A DNA stretch of 7,417 bases, taken from positions 1 to 7,417 of the forward strand of contig JAQCTH010000110.1 of assembly GCA_027686065.1 (NCBI GenBank). Direction: 5' to 3'. Under the pieces are notes generated by a model. It searched no databases. It was not told the origin of the DNA and saw nothing but the letters and a program-made list of their open reading frames with translations. Of the stretch, positions 6,321 through 7,417 are shown one piece after another. Positions within the stretch are counted from its first letter, which is position 1. The number at the start of each line of letters is the position of its first letter. The DNA comes from Clostridiaceae bacterium AF10-41 (GTDB lineage Bacteria > Bacillota > Clostridia > Clostridiales > Clostridiaceae). A program made the position numbers and the translations under genes.

Positions 6321-6326
6321 TATATA
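6297..6326 (+). promoter_or_regulatory. Weak candidate promoter for the M16 peptidase gene
   Basis: TTGTTG at 6297-6302 and TATATA at 6321-6326 are 18 bases apart (or TTATAT at 6320 with 17). It lies inside the MITE-like element, about 85 bases before the start codon. Both boxes are imperfect, and in such AT-rich DNA this may be chance. Confidence 0.3.
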
Positions 6327-6411
6327 ACTAAAAAGTTCATAATTCAACAAGGGTAAATTATTTCAATAGCTGTGAATTGTGAACTATCAGCTGAATAAAG
6401 GTGGTGAAATT

Positions 6412-7417
6412 ATGGAGTTTATATTAAAAAATAAAATAAAACTTATATATAAAAAAACTACATCTAACTTAACTTCAATATCCATATCAATAGATGCAGG
6501 TGCCTGTAAAGAAAAAAAAATATTAGGAGTAGCTCATGCAACTGAGCACATGATTTATAAAGGTACAAAAAAGAGAAGTGAAGAGAAAATAAATAAAGAC
6601 TTAAGTAAAATTTTTGGGTTTCAAAATGCTATGACAAATTTTCCTTATGTTATTTATTATGGAACTATGCTAAATGAAGATCTAAAAAATGCTATAGAAA
6701 TATTTTCAGATATAATTTTAAATCCCATATTTCCAAAGGAAGGCTTTCAAGAAGAAATGAATGTAATAATGGAAGAGTTAAAAGAATGGGATGAAGAGTT
6801 AGAACAATATTGTGAAGATATGTTGTTTTTTAATAGTTTTTCTGAAAGAAGAATAAAGTACCCAATAATAGGTATAAGTGAGGATTTACAAAAGATAAAA
6901 TTAAAAGATATACAACAGTTTTATAGAGAAAACTATTTGCCTCATAAGACCTCTATAGCAATAGTATCTTCTTTAGAATTTGAAGAGGTTAAAAATATGG
7001 TAGAAAGATATTTTGAATCTTGGGCAAATATATATGAGGATAATAGTAAAGAGGATATTAGTTATGAGAATTCTAATTTTGGATTTTATAGAGATATTAA
7101 AGATGGGATTAATACTTGTAAGGTTAAAATTATATTTCCAATAGATGATTTAAGTTATAATGAAATAAAAGCTTTAAGAATATTTAATGAGTATTTTGGT
7201 GAAGGAGTTAATTCAGTATTATTTGATACATTAAGAACAAAGAACGGTCTTGTATATGATGTTTTAACTAAGATTTCTTACGAAAAGCATATAAAGCTCT
7301 ATAAAATAACTTATAGTACTTCAAAAGAAAATTTAGATAAATCCTTAGAATTAATAAATGAATGCATAAAGAAAATAGATATATTTAAAAAAGATATAAG
7401 TGATAATGATATATTAG
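6412..7417 (+). CDS. M16-family zinc metallopeptidase, cut by the window edge
   Basis: The first 335 residues of a pitrilysin/processing-peptidase-type protein are present; the family usually runs to about 400-430. The start is set by GGTGG at 6400-6404. The inverted zinc motif HxxEH is complete (His42, Glu45, His46, written AHATEH), and a downstream acidic ligand is available at Glu121/Glu122 in MEELKEWDEE, 76 residues after His46. The NAMT strand near residue 72, the LPHKTSIAIV strand, and LFDTLRTKNGLVYDV at 270-284 in the second half are all typical of M16B. There is no signal peptide, so it should act in the cytoplasm. M16 enzymes degrade or process small unfolded peptides, and relatives serve RiPP pathways (PqqF, AlbE/AlbF). 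Its position 211 bases after scfB suggests, but does not show, a role in cutting the SCIFF leader. Confidence 0.9.
   Translation, partial: MEFILKNKIKLIYKKTTSNLTSISISIDAGACKEKKILGVAHATEHMIYKGTKKRSEEKINKDLSKIFGFQNAMTNFPYVIYYGTMLNEDLKNAIEIFSDIILNPIFPKEGFQEEMNVIMEELKEWDEELEQYCEDMLFFNSFSERRIKYPIIGISEDLQKIKLKDIQQFYRENYLPHKTSIAIVSSLEFEEVKNMVERYFESWANIYEDNSKEDISYENSNFGFYRDIKDGINTCKVKIIFPIDDLSYNEIKALRIFNEYFGEGVNSVLFDTLRTKNGLVYDVLTKISYEKHIKLYKITYSTSKENLDKSLELINECIKKIDIFKKDISDNDIL

Larger units (their letters stand above)
6208..6385. mobile_element. MITE-like near-palindromic element with terminal inverted repeats
   Basis: The ends are inverted repeats of 15 bases with two differences: AGTTCACAATGCACA at 6208-6222 and TGTGAATTGTGAACT at 6371-6385. 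They can be read as ending in TA on both sides (6207-6208, 6385-6386), which would fit a TA target duplication. The 178 bp between the outer ends encode nothing. The midpoint, 6296.5, coincides with the loop of an internal hairpin, so the whole element is a degenerate palindrome. A second TIR-like word, gttcataattcaac, lies at 6335-6348. Related inverted gttcacaatt words are familiar from clostridial intergenic DNA, but the copy number in this genome cannot be seen here. Confidence 0.6.

Overview
The window is very AT-rich, uses strong GGAGG-type ribosome binding sites, and carries a SCIFF peptide beside its radical SAM maturase. This points to a Firmicute of the class Clostridia, most likely Clostridium in the strict sense. 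The species cannot be settled from the sequence. All supported genes lie on the + strand.

Region 1 (about 1-4390) holds four tandem paralogues of a galactose/methyl-galactoside-type (MglB-like) substrate-binding protein. They are arranged as two closely spaced pairs, 1-2 and 3-4, each with the same 19-base gap between stop and start. A clear intrinsic terminator ends the first pair, and about 135 bases of AT-rich DNA precede the second. Genes 1 and 3 are one type (A) and genes 2 and 4 another (B), which indicates duplication of an A-B cassette, although gene 4 looks mosaic. All four have an N-terminal signal segment but no lipobox cysteine, and all share four cysteines, two of them beside the ligand-stacking Trp. 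No permease or ATPase gene is visible. Ligand contacts have diverged: gene 4 lacks two aspartates known to bind sugar in E. coli MglB, and gene 2 lacks the arginine. At 4451-4561 lies the C-terminal stub of a fifth, decayed copy.

Region 2 (4571-6200) is a ranthipeptide (SCIFF) locus. It has a good extended -10 promoter, a 45-residue precursor (scfA) with six cysteines in its last 25 residues, a hairpin terminator in the gap, and a 451-residue radical SAM/SPASM maturase (scfB) with an N-terminal precursor-binding domain. The terminator probably sets precursor expression above maturase expression.

Region 3 (6201-7417) starts with a 178-bp near-palindromic element with about 15-bp terminal inverted repeats, a MITE candidate. 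Its exact centre is a strong hairpin. It separates scfB from an M16-family zinc peptidase gene that runs off the right edge. The peptidase could be a processing enzyme for the ranthipeptide, but only its position suggests this.
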